This document shows, one piece after another, positions 1 through 11,265 of a stretch of 64,000 nt of DNA. The position numbers and the translations under genes were made by a program. The DNA comes from Moringa oleifera (taxonomy: Eukaryota > Streptophyta > Magnoliopsida > Brassicales > Moringaceae): positions 2,051,001 through 2,115,000 of the forward strand of contig JAJFZO010000049.1 of NCBI GenBank assembly GCA_021397835.1. Direction: 5' to 3'. Positions within the stretch are counted from its first letter, which is position 1, and each line of letters opens with the position of its first letter. Below the pieces are notes generated by a model, which made no database searches, had not been told where the DNA came from, and saw only the letters and a list, made by a program, of their open reading frames with translations.

Positions 1-2467
1 ATGTTTTCAGAGAGAGGGAGAAGCCGAAAAGGATACAGGAGGAAGAATTTGTAAGAAAGGGAGAGCATTTTAAAGCACCGTGACGATTGACGAAGCATGT
101 AAAGGTAAAACAGTAAAAGGAACTAAAATAAACCAAGGAGACGTCTCTGGCCGGCAAGTTGATGAGCCATAAAAGGCACCCAACATAATCCGGATCCGAT
201 ACCCAAACTTACCAAACAATAATAAATGAATAATTGGGATTAAAAGGAAATTAAGGATCTTATTATATGCAATGTAATTAAGATTAAGTAAGGGATAATT
301 CAAATTAGTTCCTCTTTCATCTCTAGGTAACTTTCCAGCCAGGACAATTTTTTGGGGGCTTAATTTTGTTAGCTTAAGATTTGTTAGAATTTGGCTAGCC
401 CCCTCTAATGCACCCTTCGGCTGCTTCAAAGACTGTATAATATTTGACCCATTGGGTGCACCAAAGACCAAATCAATCCGACACACTTTATAATTTACTT
501 TAGAATTTGAAGAGAAATGTTTGTTACTTTTTTGTCGTCAGGCTGACATTAACTTGTAACATTGCTTTATGGTTAATAATGGAGCCTTAGCTTGTTTCCA
601 TAATTATCACTCGAAAAGGTCAGATAGTAAGACTATGGGTCGTGTAATATTTGTTCAAATAGGTTCCTTTGGGTGATATTTAGAACTATAACAATAAATA
701 ATCAACATTTCGATCAAAAGTTTATATCATTTTTTTATAATTACTGAGAAGATAAAAATTTTCAATTTATATAAGTTTTTGTTGATTTTTTAATAAAAAA
801 TATATTTATTTATTATTTTCTCTTTTATTAATGGTACATAATGATTTTGTATTTTCTTAAATCACCTTTTAAATTAATTTATTTAGCGGCTTGTATTATC
901 CCTTTTTTTAAAGAATCACAAATTCTGGTTTTTACCTTTTCTTTTTATTTAAAAATAATAATTTTTATTTCTTGTTGCAGGAAGTCAATGTATAAAAAGA
1001 TGACACTTTGGCACAAAGTGAGACTTTATCAGAGACATGAAAGTGAAAAAATTATCTAATAAACTAAATTTCTTTCCGTCCAAGTTGAATTTCAAAGGCC
1101 TTTGTTTAATTCCCGCGTTATTCCCACGGGGGCTCCCACATGATACCCTTAAATTCTTTATCTTATTATCAAATGTCAACATAAATTAATGGGTTAGTTG
1201 TTCCCATTTACTCTTTGCTAAATCACATTGCATATTTTTTTAACTTTTTAATAGAATTACTTGCACGTAGATCTTAAAGTGCAATAAAATTAAAAGTAAA
1301 CATCACCAACCAAAATTATGTTTGTTTTTTATTAATTAAGTTAATTATATACATAATAATTTAATTTAATGACTAGTAAAATTAGAGATTTTATATGATA
1401 AATTTTAACTTATAATGTTTTATATATAAAAAATCAAATTACTAAAAAAAAATTATAATTTTTTAACACTAAAAATATTTTTTTAAAAAATAAGCTGTTA
1501 AAAATTAAAAATATTCATAAAATAATAATTAAAGAGTCAAAAATTATTTAAATTTATGAAATGCATTTAAAGTGGAGTTCAAATTTTTATTTGAATCATG
1601 TTGAGGCAATTCAACAACCAAAATATTTTTAATTACTCATAGAGTTAACATTTAATTTAAATTAATTTTTAAAATTAAATATATAAGTAATTTTATCAAT
1701 ATATTAAATTTTAAATAAATATTATAATTTATTTTTATATTTATCATAAAATTAATTTCTAGTAAACATATAATATTATTTTGTTCAGGGATCCTATAAA
1801 ATTGATATATATATATATATATATTTTTTTTTAATTCTTGCAGATGTAATTGACAAAACTGCAAGATTGTAGTTTTTTTTGGGTGTCACATCTATTTATT
1901 GCATCTCTATATCTTTCTTGGCAACTAAAAGATGTTTCCTCCAGTAACATCGGAGACCTTGCAAGTTGTAATAACATTTGGCTACGCTAATTGTCCGGTT
2001 TTAGTTGATCTGTCGTTTAGCTAATTCTGTGGCTGTAACTGCTGAATCACTGGAAATCAGTCAGGAAAATCAAGCAATCATGCCCACAATCTCAGATATT
2101 CAGACAATCTCATGGTTTTGTGGCAAAGTTTCTTCATCCCATCCGTCAATTCATGTTTTTTATGTTCACTATTGTCTATCAAATCTAATTTCAATTAAAT
2201 TGATTTTATATTTAATATTATTTCTCAACATGGTTTACTATAGATAATACCTACAGAAAACTATATTATAAGTGTAGCCAATAAAAATGCGTAATTTTTC
2301 TGTTTTTTTTTTAATAATGCACTGAGTGCTGAATGGAACTCTGACTGACACATGAATTTGTTAATATAAGGCAGTCTTTAATGTATCAGATTAGTGATCA
2401 AAATAAGACCAATTCCATGCTTGGCTGAAGCCACTTTCCGAGACCAGTTTTTCTGGATTTATCATGT

Positions 2468-2532
2468 CACGTGACCAATTCATTGCTAATTAAATTGGAT
2501 TGTTAGCAAATAAAATACACATCGGGCACGTG
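2468..2532. promoter_or_regulatory. Pair of CACGTG G-boxes
   Basis: CACGTG occurs at 2468-2473 and at 2527-2532, about 1.1 kb upstream of the DUF4079 start codon. G-boxes bind plant bHLH and bZIP factors. That they act on this gene is inferred from position only. Confidence 0.35.
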
Positions 2533-3276
2533 GCTTTGACTGTTTACATTTTTCATTCTCTTTCTTATCATCTAAATCTCCAATTTTGCAGCTTGGTTAG
2601 GCAGGCCTAACATTTTTAACATTCAAGCATATCAACCAATGTTTCCAGCTAAACGGCCGCTAGGCTGCTTTATATTATATTCTTATCTTCTAGGATAATT
2701 TTTTTTTTGTTAATGTGAATTTATGTTAAACATTTTGATATATAATTTAAAAAATACATATTTTTTATGATTTAAATTAATAATACAAAAATAAATCAAA
2801 AAATTTCAAAAACCCCAAATAGTAAAAATTTTTAGTACTGTGGTCTAACATTGAAAACAGACTTGGATTGCTTACCAGTGTCCATGTTGGTCAATTTTAT
2901 GGAATGAGTAACGGGTTGGCTGTCTGAATTTTTTCTTTTGGAAGGCTAACAGGTTGTTTGCTGTTAACTTGCTGGGAACGGTGAAACATTCTTGGCTGTG
3001 TTTTTTTTTTATATGGTATTTCTTTTTCTTCATTTGTTTCCGGTTCTGAAACAACTCCCTTAACAAGAAAGGTATGATCCTCGTATCAAACTTACTGTAC
3101 TTGGAAATATGTTCTTTGTTTGTTAAAAAATACCCAACAGATGTAAGAAATCTAGCATAATCTTTTTTTTTTCAGGTAATTAAGATTATTTTTTAGCTTT
3201 ACTCATCAGTGCTTTCAGTTAATTTACGATTAAAAAAAAAAGATTTTAACACAAAATACACTGAGTAGATTGAGTT

Positions 3277-3303
3277 TGGGCCCAGCCCGTTGAATGTTGG
3301 GCC
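3277..3303. promoter_or_regulatory. Site II-like TGGGCC motifs upstream of the DUF4079 gene
   Basis: The palindrome TGGGCCCA lies at 3277-3284 and TGGGCC at 3298-3303, about 290-315 bases before the ATG. TGGGCC/GGCCCA (site II) elements are bound by TCP factors and are common in plant promoters of housekeeping and organelle-protein genes. This fits a chloroplast-protein gene downstream. Confidence 0.45.
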
Positions 3304-3593
3304 TAATGGGACTAAACCTAAGTTGGCCGACTGGTCTGTTCTTGGACTAGGGGGCTCAGTACGCAGCGTGTTTGCAAATTCAGCTTACGTAGCACCTGTT
3401 TTGCCCACATGTCGAAAACATTTTGAATAGTAAAAGTGGATCGTGGGACCCGTTTCACCTGAGTGGCAAAGGGGCAGCAAATCACCTCTTCTTCAAATCT
3501 GTTTCCTTATCTTTTGTTTTTGCCCTTCCTGACGTACATATCCCAGTTCTTTTATCTGTCCCTTGCTCTCTGCCTTTCACACGGAGGAAGGGC

Positions 3594-4916
3594 ATGGCGA
3601 CCACGCTCACCTTTCTGAAACTCCCTCTTGTTCCCCGTAAACTGTACAGCCCTCAACTAAAAATCCCAATTCTTCCCAACCCAACAAAACAAATTTTCTG
3701 TAAACAAACCACTGACTCACGGAAATCCTTCATTTCCGAAACAATCAGTCACCTGAAGTCGGCCCCTCTTCCTCTGACATCACTCGCATTACCGTTTTTC
3801 TTGGACGCCAAGGCAAGTTTAATCATCATTTTGAGTTCTTTCTTTTTCTTATTTTTCATACTCCTTTTGGTGGCTCTTGATCTTGGAATATTTTTTTTTA
3901 ACCATTTGTGGGGTTTGTGAGGGTTTGGTTGTGGTTTGGACAGGATGCGCTTGCTGTTGGTGGGGAGTTCGGGATCTTGGAGGGGAGGACATTGGCTCTC
4001 GTACATCCGATCGTGATGGGTGGTTTGTTCTTCTACACCTTGTGGGCTGGGTACTTGGGTTGGCAATGGAGGCGGGTGCGTACTATCCAGAATGAGATCA
4101 ATGAGCTCAAGAAGCAAGTGAAGCCCACCCCAGTTACCCCAGAAGGAGCGCCTGTGGAATCAGCACCATCACCTGTCGAACTCCAAATTCAGCAACTCAC
4201 TGAGGTAGCTTCGTAACGATTCATTGCTCCACTTAACTAATTTCCTTTAAAAGGCAAGGTAATGTAGTTCTGAAATGTCACATTCTAGTTGCAGCATGAG
4301 TCTAGGTTTAATCGTTATTTGCTTCAATTTGATCTAAGTAATCGATGTTAAAGCATAGGAGTATAGATTTCGTGTGGCTTTACTGTAACGGGTGTTTGTT
4401 AGATTCAGTATGCCATGTTGGTGCATTGTTCCAATCCTGAATCATCTGAATGATTGGATATATATAAATTCAGGAGAGGAAGGAGTTGCTGAAAGGGTCT
4501 TATAGGGACAGGCATTTCAATGCAGGATCCATACTGCTAGGATTCGGAGTGTTTGAGTCCATTGGTGGGGGACTCAACACATGGTTCAGAACAGGAAAGC
4601 TCTTTCCAGGTCCCCATCTGTTTGCAGGAGCAGGTACTATTTTCAGCTTTCCCCTGGAATTAACCTCTATAACCCACCTGGAAATGCTTTCTAGGGATCT
4701 AACCTGATCTTGGTGGTTATGTAACTCTGTCTCACAGCCATCACAGTGCTATGGGCAGCAGCAGCAGCTCTGGTGCCTGCAATGCAGAAAGGGAACGAGA
4801 CTGCCAGAAATCTTCATATTGCATTGAATGCCCTGAACGTTGTGCTCTTCATTTGGCAAATCCCCACAGGGTTTGATATAGTCTTAAAGGTGTTTGAATT
4901 CACCAAATGGCCTTGA
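3594..4916 (+). CDS. DUF4079-type chloroplast membrane protein (4 exons)
   Basis: Predicted 272 aa from exons 3594-3812, 3944-4204, 4474-4633 and 4738-4916; the reading frame is kept across all joins. The first ~60 residues are rich in Ser/Thr/Lys with few acids, like a chloroplast transit peptide. The mature part has several hydrophobic stretches, including the motifs GGEFGILEGRTLALVHPIVM, AGYLGWQWRRVRTIQNEI and FESIGGGLNTWFRTG, and ends IVLKVFEFTKWP. These match the plant DUF4079 family, as in Arabidopsis At3g61870 (recalled locus). The molecular function is unknown; a thylakoid or envelope membrane location is inferred. The ATG was chosen because it begins the transit-like region. Intron 1 (3813-3943) appears to start with GC (AAG/GCAAGT) instead of GT. 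Using GT at about 3870 would also stay in frame but would insert ~19 hydrophobic residues that break the conserved motif. Confidence 0.85.
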
Positions 4917-6628
4917 AGTGCAGATGATATTCCACGAGCAATTTCTCTTGCTTCCTAGTGATAGATTTTAGTTTCTCTGTGTTAGCTCTCTTGTACAATC
5001 AATCTGCAATGTCATTTTGTATTCTTTCCACTTACTGCAACTGCTTTTTTTTTTTTGGGTGGAGGATTGAATACCCTGTAAAAAATTCTTGATCTTTAAG
5101 ATGACAATTTTTTTTTTCTCAAGCAGCAGTAAAGAAGTAAGAATTCTATTCTCTATCTTGTCCTTTTGACAACATCAAATTGAACTTGATAGTGTTTCTT
5201 TTTGTGATAAGAAATCATTACCCAATGATAATATAAACAAATGGAAGTAAACCAAAACTGGATTCATCATGTCAAAGCATTCAGTGATTTACTTCCTTTG
5301 TTTCAATATAGAATTAATAGAATTACTAGTTACTGCTTCTTGAAGGTGGGTTGTAATTAGTAAATGGAATTCACCCAAGTGAAATTAATAGAAGATTGGT
5401 ATTCCAAAGGACCCAAAATGAAAATTCTTTTCTTATGTAACAAATGGAATTACTTTGGGATTATTTTAATTAACATCAATGCCAACAAATGGGTCCTCTC
5501 CATTTTTTTAACTGCCATACGTCAAAACTAATTAAGCGATTGGCAAAGAGAGCGAGGGGTCTTGACCTTTAAGGATCTTAAAGGCGAAATAGGAAGAACC
5601 AAAGAGGAAGGTAGTGGCAGTAGAAAGAGAAAGCATAATATCTTCTGCGATGTCAGCACGCAAAGTCAAGAGAACAACATCCTACAGAAAGCATCAGCCA
5701 GCAAAAATCATCAAGAACCTCAGAACAGTCGTCAAGAATCTCAGGGAATTTGTGCCTTCTGGAACTCATGCACCCATATGACGAGAGAGAGAGAGAGAGA
5801 GAGAGAGACGCCGCCATTAGCAAAGCTTGAACATATCCCGTTCATTCATGTCCACTACCAGGCTGACTGGGCGGCTGGTGTTCATTGTTGTCATGAGAAA
5901 GAGACAGGAGCAATTAACATAATCTGCCGCGGTTTTTGTTTTTGCTTCATGAAGAACTTGTCAACTCAAACATTCCATGATGGAAGTTGAATTTTCCAGA
6001 ATGGCCAACATAAAAGTGCATGCCAGAATAAGATGTCACTAGCAGATTTGATCTGAACAATATTGGAATAATTTAGACCCAGCTTTCTGTATCACATTTT
6101 TAAAAAGGAAAGTCTTTTAAACCATTAATGCTACGTGCATACATGGACTTATGGTGGGTGACTACTTTTTCTTCTTTCCTTGTCAAGGTTGAAATGGTTA
6201 AAAGAAGGATTCCTTTTAATTTTAGACCTCTGTGTCTGGTTTTAAGACAAATTACGAGGATTAATGGTGTGAGTGACGAAACAAGATGTGTGCATGGGAA
6301 CCGTGCTTAGCGTTAAACTTCAATTCAATGAATCAGAGAGAAGTCTTGTAGTTGGGCTCTCCAAGGTTTTGATACCAATCGTGGATAGTGAGTTATTGTC
6401 AAGCTGTAAGAGCAGTACTTCCACTGAATCCGATGCCTTTCCTCCCTGTCTGCTTCCTTCTCTGTTTGGCGTGTTCTATGTTCCGTTTTTATGGGTCATT
6501 GTGATCTCCCTGAAGAAGTATAAATAACAAGACAACTCTCCCGTTTCTGCCTGTGCTTCATCCTTTCGTTTCTTCTTAAGCTTCTGTTAGTTTTTACTGC
6601 TTGTCGAGATCGATCTCTGTAAGTACTC
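4917..6628. other. Spacer with 3' UTR, GA microsatellite and downstream promoter
   Basis: This begins with the DUF4079 3' UTR. A (GA)n microsatellite lies at about 5783-5808. The open frames around it (for example 5562-5990) have no recognisable domain. The right end holds the promoter and leader of the proline-rich gene. Confidence 0.55.
6519..6526 (+). promoter_or_regulatory. TATA box of the proline-rich gene
   Basis: TATAAATA stands 103 bases upstream of the ATG at 6629, which would leave a leader of roughly 75-80 bases. The motif is clear and the spacing is typical, but the start site is inferred. Confidence 0.6.
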
Positions 6629-8038
6629 ATGGCAACAAACCAACCAAGTCGTCCATGGACAAGATTGGCAAGCATTGTCAGGCCAATCCCTACTGCAACC
6701 CCTGCACCCGCTCCTGCTACTGAGCCCGCTCGTCCAGTCCCGGCTAGATTACCAACCATGAGGCCAGTGCCTGTACCCCAGCCTCAGCCTCAGCCTCAGC
6801 CTCAGCCAACTCAACCTCAAGCACCTCCTCCACCACCACCTGCCACAGCATCACCACCCCCACCACGGCCTGCGGCTCCAGCAACTCCTGCACCAGCACC
6901 TGCTCCAGCTCCGGCACCAATACCATCACTTGTGCGGGCACCTGCACCAGCACCGCCACCGACACCTGTACCTGCACCTGCAACCGCACAGACAACATTA
7001 CCTGTACGACCACCGGCACAGACACCAACGCCGGCACCTGCATCCCCACCTCCTAGAGCTGCTGCTCCGCCTGCGGTCCCCAAACCATCACCAACTCGAA
7101 CGGTCACCTCTTCCTCCTCTTCAGAGCAGTCGCCTCCTAAACCTAAATCTGCACCATCTTCTTCTTCTCCAGTGCCATCTCCAGCCCCTAAACCAGCTGC
7201 AGCAACTTCACCACCCAAACCAGTGCTAATTACTCAAGTCCCAAAACCACCCGCCGCCGCCACCACAACCACCAGCACTACTCTACGTGGGCCGAGCCCA
7301 ACATCATCTCCAAAAACAATTAAACCAATGGCACCAGTCCCAGCACAATCATCCAAGCCCAAGTCCGTTGCACCACCTCAGCCACCTCCGATTACTTTGC
7401 CAAATTCCCAAATCAAATGGGAGGCCGAACAAAAACCCAAAATCCCAGTAGAGGCCGAGAAAACAGTGCTGGTTCAGAAGACTGTAGACAAGCCCAAGAG
7501 CACCGAGTCCCCGAAGGATTCGGGTGCTACTAAGCCCAATGGCGTTGCACATAAAGCTAAGCGTGAAGAGCCCAAAAATGATAAATCAAAGGAGGAGAAA
7601 GGAAACGGCAAGAAAGTTTCCTCAGATTCGCAGGAGAAAGGAGTCAGGGTTGTCACACTCGCGGGTGACAACAAAGGTGCTGTCATGGAGTTGTTCGATT
7701 CTCCCAACAAACATGCCTTTGAAGGTACTCCCAAGTATCTCTACAAATCGGGCAATTCTAAAACCGCGACGGAGGACCGCAAAACGTGGCACAGCTATGG
7801 CAGCAGCGGTGATGAAGAGAATGACAAGACGACAAACAAGGACAAGAATCAAAGAGGAAGGACAACGCCTACTCTTCCCTTTAGAGCTTTCACGAATAGT
7901 AACGTGCAGGGTGTTAACAACTCCATTATGTTACATTCTTCGTGCTCCCACAACGACCCTGGGGTTCACCTTGCTTTCTCTAAGAAACCAGGCGGCGGAT
8001 TTTACGTCAAGGACAGCAGCAATGGCTATCGCAGCTAG
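6629..8038 (+). CDS. Proline-rich protein of unknown function (intronless)
   Basis: A 469-aa single-exon ORF. Residues ~20-250 are extremely rich in Pro, Ala, Ser and Thr, with PAPAPAP and PQPQPQP runs; bases 6778-6806 encode repeated CAGCCT units. Residues ~255-330 are Lys/Glu-rich and probably disordered. The last ~130 residues are ordinary in composition and look like the conserved part: VVTLAGDNKGAVMEL, then TPTLPFRAFTNSNVQGVNNS, then HNDPGVHLAFSKK. There is no convincing signal peptide, so I would not call it a secreted cell-wall protein despite its composition. It may match the Arabidopsis gene next to TAC1 (At2g46630, described as a serine/arginine repetitive matrix-like protein), but this is from memory. 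Antisense and other-frame ORFs across it are shadows of the GC-rich repeats. Confidence 0.75.
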   Translation: MATNQPSRPWTRLASIVRPIPTATPAPAPATEPARPVPARLPTMRPVPVPQPQPQPQPQPTQPQAPPPPPPATASPPPPRPAAPATPAPAPAPAPAPIPSLVRAPAPAPPPTPVPAPATAQTTLPVRPPAQTPTPAPASPPPRAAAPPAVPKPSPTRTVTSSSSSEQSPPKPKSAPSSSSPVPSPAPKPAAATSPPKPVLITQVPKPPAAATTTTSTTLRGPSPTSSPKTIKPMAPVPAQSSKPKSVAPPQPPPITLPNSQIKWEAEQKPKIPVEAEKTVLVQKTVDKPKSTESPKDSGATKPNGVAHKAKREEPKNDKSKEEKGNGKKVSSDSQEKGVRVVTLAGDNKGAVMELFDSPNKHAFEGTPKYLYKSGNSKTATEDRKTWHSYGSSGDEENDKTTNKDKNQRGRTTPTLPFRAFTNSNVQGVNNSIMLHSSCSHNDPGVHLAFSKKPGGGFYVKDSSNGYRS

Positions 8039-11000
8039 GGATACACAGAAACAAACGGTTTTACATTGGCGAGTCAATTTCAGGCTACAGTAAGCATATA
8101 TACAAATATATATTACGCTAAGGGAAAAAGAACAAAAGAGTAAAGGTTCGGTATATCTTGAGAATAAATTGGAGTGATAATAAACTGGGGGACATGGGTT
8201 CTGATTCTTCAGTGTTATACTTCACTTATTGTGAAGTGTGATTGAAGATTGTCCATGCCTCTTGCCTTTGCTATGAGTGAACATTATCAGTGAGGGGGAT
8301 GAAATAATAAGTGGGTACGAATCTGCTTATGTGTACGAATTATTGCTATTCGAACATTGCTTTGTATCTTCCATTTCTTTAAGCCATTCACGGTCATGAT
8401 TCCTATTGTATTACTGTATTTAATTAGTTCTATCTTCCTTTTTCTGGATTCTGAGTAACAACAAAATCAAGATCTTATCAACTTGATTTACCCTCTAGTC
8501 AATCAGACTGGCCAAATCATATTGTTTGCATTGAAACATCATGCAGACAGGACATGTTTCTATCCAGCCCTGAATCACATGCAAATAGCTATCTTTCTTC
8601 AAAAAGGCAGTTCGGGGTTTCGGGTGAGCAGTGGATCCCAGTGAATTCTCAGGGGAGATATGAGCCAATGGGAAGCTTCTCTGATCCAGCATTTTCAGCC
8701 TACGAGTTGATACAATTGAACACTGAAGTGGTTCTTGGTTGCTGTTTAAAGCCGTGTGGATCTGCAAGGGATGTCAGATATGGGCATGGTGTCGATCAAT
8801 TGATAGCACCACCACACCCAAGAGTTTCTGGCTCTAATTGTTCCAGTCCCATGTGGAGACCTGTCGTGATGGACCCAACCAAGAGTAAAGAGAAGAGGGT
8901 TCTGCCATATAATGAGACTAAGATGCATCACAGTCCAGTAAAGCATATATATATTAACTTCTGATGGTGATATAAAGGGAACGGCTCAGAATCTTCTTCC
9001 ACCATGCATTTCATCTCTTGTTTAATAAAGAAAATGATAAAGATATATAAAAGGCGAATTAAAAAAAAGAGAAATTAATAATGCATTCCAAATTTTATGA
9101 ACCATGAATTAGTCCTAGAAAGTTTTCTCCCTTTTTCATATATTCAGAGTTACATGCATGGTTCAAATAAAAGGGCATGCATTCTTGGTTCATATTGCTC
9201 AGGAGGATAACTAAACATATGAGCTAATAAAGGAAATCAAATAAGCAAGAAGAATATGGACGGTTCATATGAAAACCACATAAAAAGCAAATTAACCAGT
9301 GGTACCATATGACAAACCCTAAATTATATAAACACAAGGAGGCCAGCCCGTCAGGGGGTCGTACCAAAGAAATTAGGGCGCTGAGTAATCAGAATTAATT
9401 AGTTCCATTGATATGATGTATCTTGAATTATGTAATTGCCATGAAATTAGCACACTATGAAATTGCGACACTAACAAGACTGTTAAGATTTAGTACTTGG
9501 ACCGGTCAGAAATCTAAACAATAATCGATTGTTTGTAATGCTGCTAGGCATTGTGCACTCAAGAGACAACTTTGTACTTAGGGTTTTTGTTGTCGGTGAT
9601 TAATCAACTAGAGAAAAGAAATTGTTCTTTTAATTTTGCTTTTTCCTTTCAGAACACTTTAGGGCAATATAAAGTATGGCAGGGCCAGCACCTCCGCTAA
9701 TTATTGGTGCTTTGATCATGCACTTTGATCTTATTATATATGTATATATATCATTTTCAATCGGTTTTCATCTAAAAGCTAAGCCACCTTGAGGCATTGA
9801 ACTGATCATTATAGAACATACAGTTAAAGCATAGTACAGTGTATAAAAGTAAATGGGGTGCAAGATGGACCTCGTAAAACTATGTGCCACAAGAATTTCA
9901 TAGAGGACACACCAGATTGATTATTTCATCTTACATGTTTAACATTTCATTCGCCAATTATGCTTTTGTTGCGACTCGGAAAAGGGTTCAGAGAGACCCT
10001 ACACTTGGTAAATCAGCTTGCTTTAACAAGAATCCAAAGCATTTCTTGTGGAAGAAGTGGAGGTGATGGCATTTGCTTTAGGGCATCAACAATACCCAGA
10101 AAACTTAACCGTGCTTAGTTAATCAGGCCTTTTAGATCTTTGCAACAATGGGACAAGTAGCTAGGAGTCAAATGAACAGTACCCTTCAATGAATTCCAGG
10201 TCTCCCAAGCCTGTCAGAAGACGACCTATATTCCACCTCAGCTTTCTTTTTCATCAAACATTCTACTTGAATTACTGTATCTCTTTTGCCCTTACCTAGC
10301 TTGTTCCTCTTTCTACCTATAATGGCTTCTTTCTGTAGTGTTTACGATAAGAAGAGTGTAACCCATGTTTAGGGAGAAAAGGTGCAAAAAGATAAGGGAA
10401 TTAAAGGACAAGGCAAAAGCTTTTCTGCTTCTAAATTATGCTAAACTGGTGAATATATAATGTTGAAATGTCAAAGGGATTATTGTTTTCCTGAATGGTC
10501 AGAACAAAATAATTTTCCATTAAGAGCTGTCAAATAGGAAGTACAAATGACTAGTGGACATGGAGCATTGTGCATAGCCATGCATATACAAATACATTGA
10601 ATTCATGGATCTTTTTCCATTCATAGAGGTCTTATCTGAACTAAAATATATAGTGATGACTACTATCGCTGCCTATATTCATGTAAGCAATTAATGATGT
10701 TCTTGTGCCTCTGAGATCGAACTTATCCTTTGCAGTGCTGAGGATCTATAAAACAAAATCCGACTGTGTGTGACTTTCTTTTTACACAGTGAATTGCTTA
10801 CGATATCATGAAAGATGGCGGATGGTTGGTACCCAGTTGGGTACAGTGCGAGCTGCTTTCTTCCTGGTGATGGATGGATCGGAAAAACACAAAGGCTAGT
10901 AAGAAAATTCGGCTGTTGAGTAGTGCTTCCACTGCATAAGATGCCTAATTAAGAGAGGAATGAGGTGGAGAGACAGAGGCAGAGAGATATGCATCATTTC

Positions 11001-11265
11001 GAGAATTTCAGCATATCGATCAAGCCAGAGAGATCCAACATGGAGACTCTTCAAACATGCCACGCACTCCCAACACATGGCTATGTAGTAGGCCCCACTT
11101 TCCCTATGACACTTGTCAGAATCTCAGCGCCCGACCCATTTGTTATCCCCTGCTTTTAGAATTCCTCCCCGCGTTCTGCTTTTTACCTAAACTCGCTGCT
11201 ACCTTCTCCTTATACTTCGCCTTGTAACCCATTTTTGTCACCCGCAAGGATTGGCAGCTGGGAAA
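8039..11265. other. Spacer between the proline-rich gene and TAC1
   Basis: No protein or RNA gene is recognised. The ORF at 8554-8964 has no domain, no splice context and no homology that I recognise. The last few hundred bases should hold the TAC1 promoter and leader, but I see no clear TATA box near the ATG. Confidence 0.5.

Larger units (their letters stand above)
1..3593. other. Left flank, no gene recognised
   Basis: I see no coding sequence with recognisable domains or splice structure here; the open frames are short and low in complexity. About 1300-1830 is very A+T-rich and ends in an AT microsatellite (1804-1824). A perfect 7-3-7 inverted repeat (CACTTTG-GCA-CAAAGTG) lies at 1004-1020. 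Two CACGTG boxes (2468, 2527) and two TGGGCC motifs (3277, 3298) approach the DUF4079 gene and probably belong to its promoter region. Confidence 0.6.

Noticed and set aside
6744..7734. Several antisense and other-frame ORFs across the proline-rich gene
   Set aside because: They are by-products of the GC-rich CAG/CCT/CCA repeats of the sense gene; none has a domain, and their composition mirrors the repeat.
8554..8964. 136-codon plus-strand ORF after the proline-rich gene
   Set aside because: No domain, no recognisable homology, no clear promoter, and overlapped by comparable antisense frames; best treated as chance.
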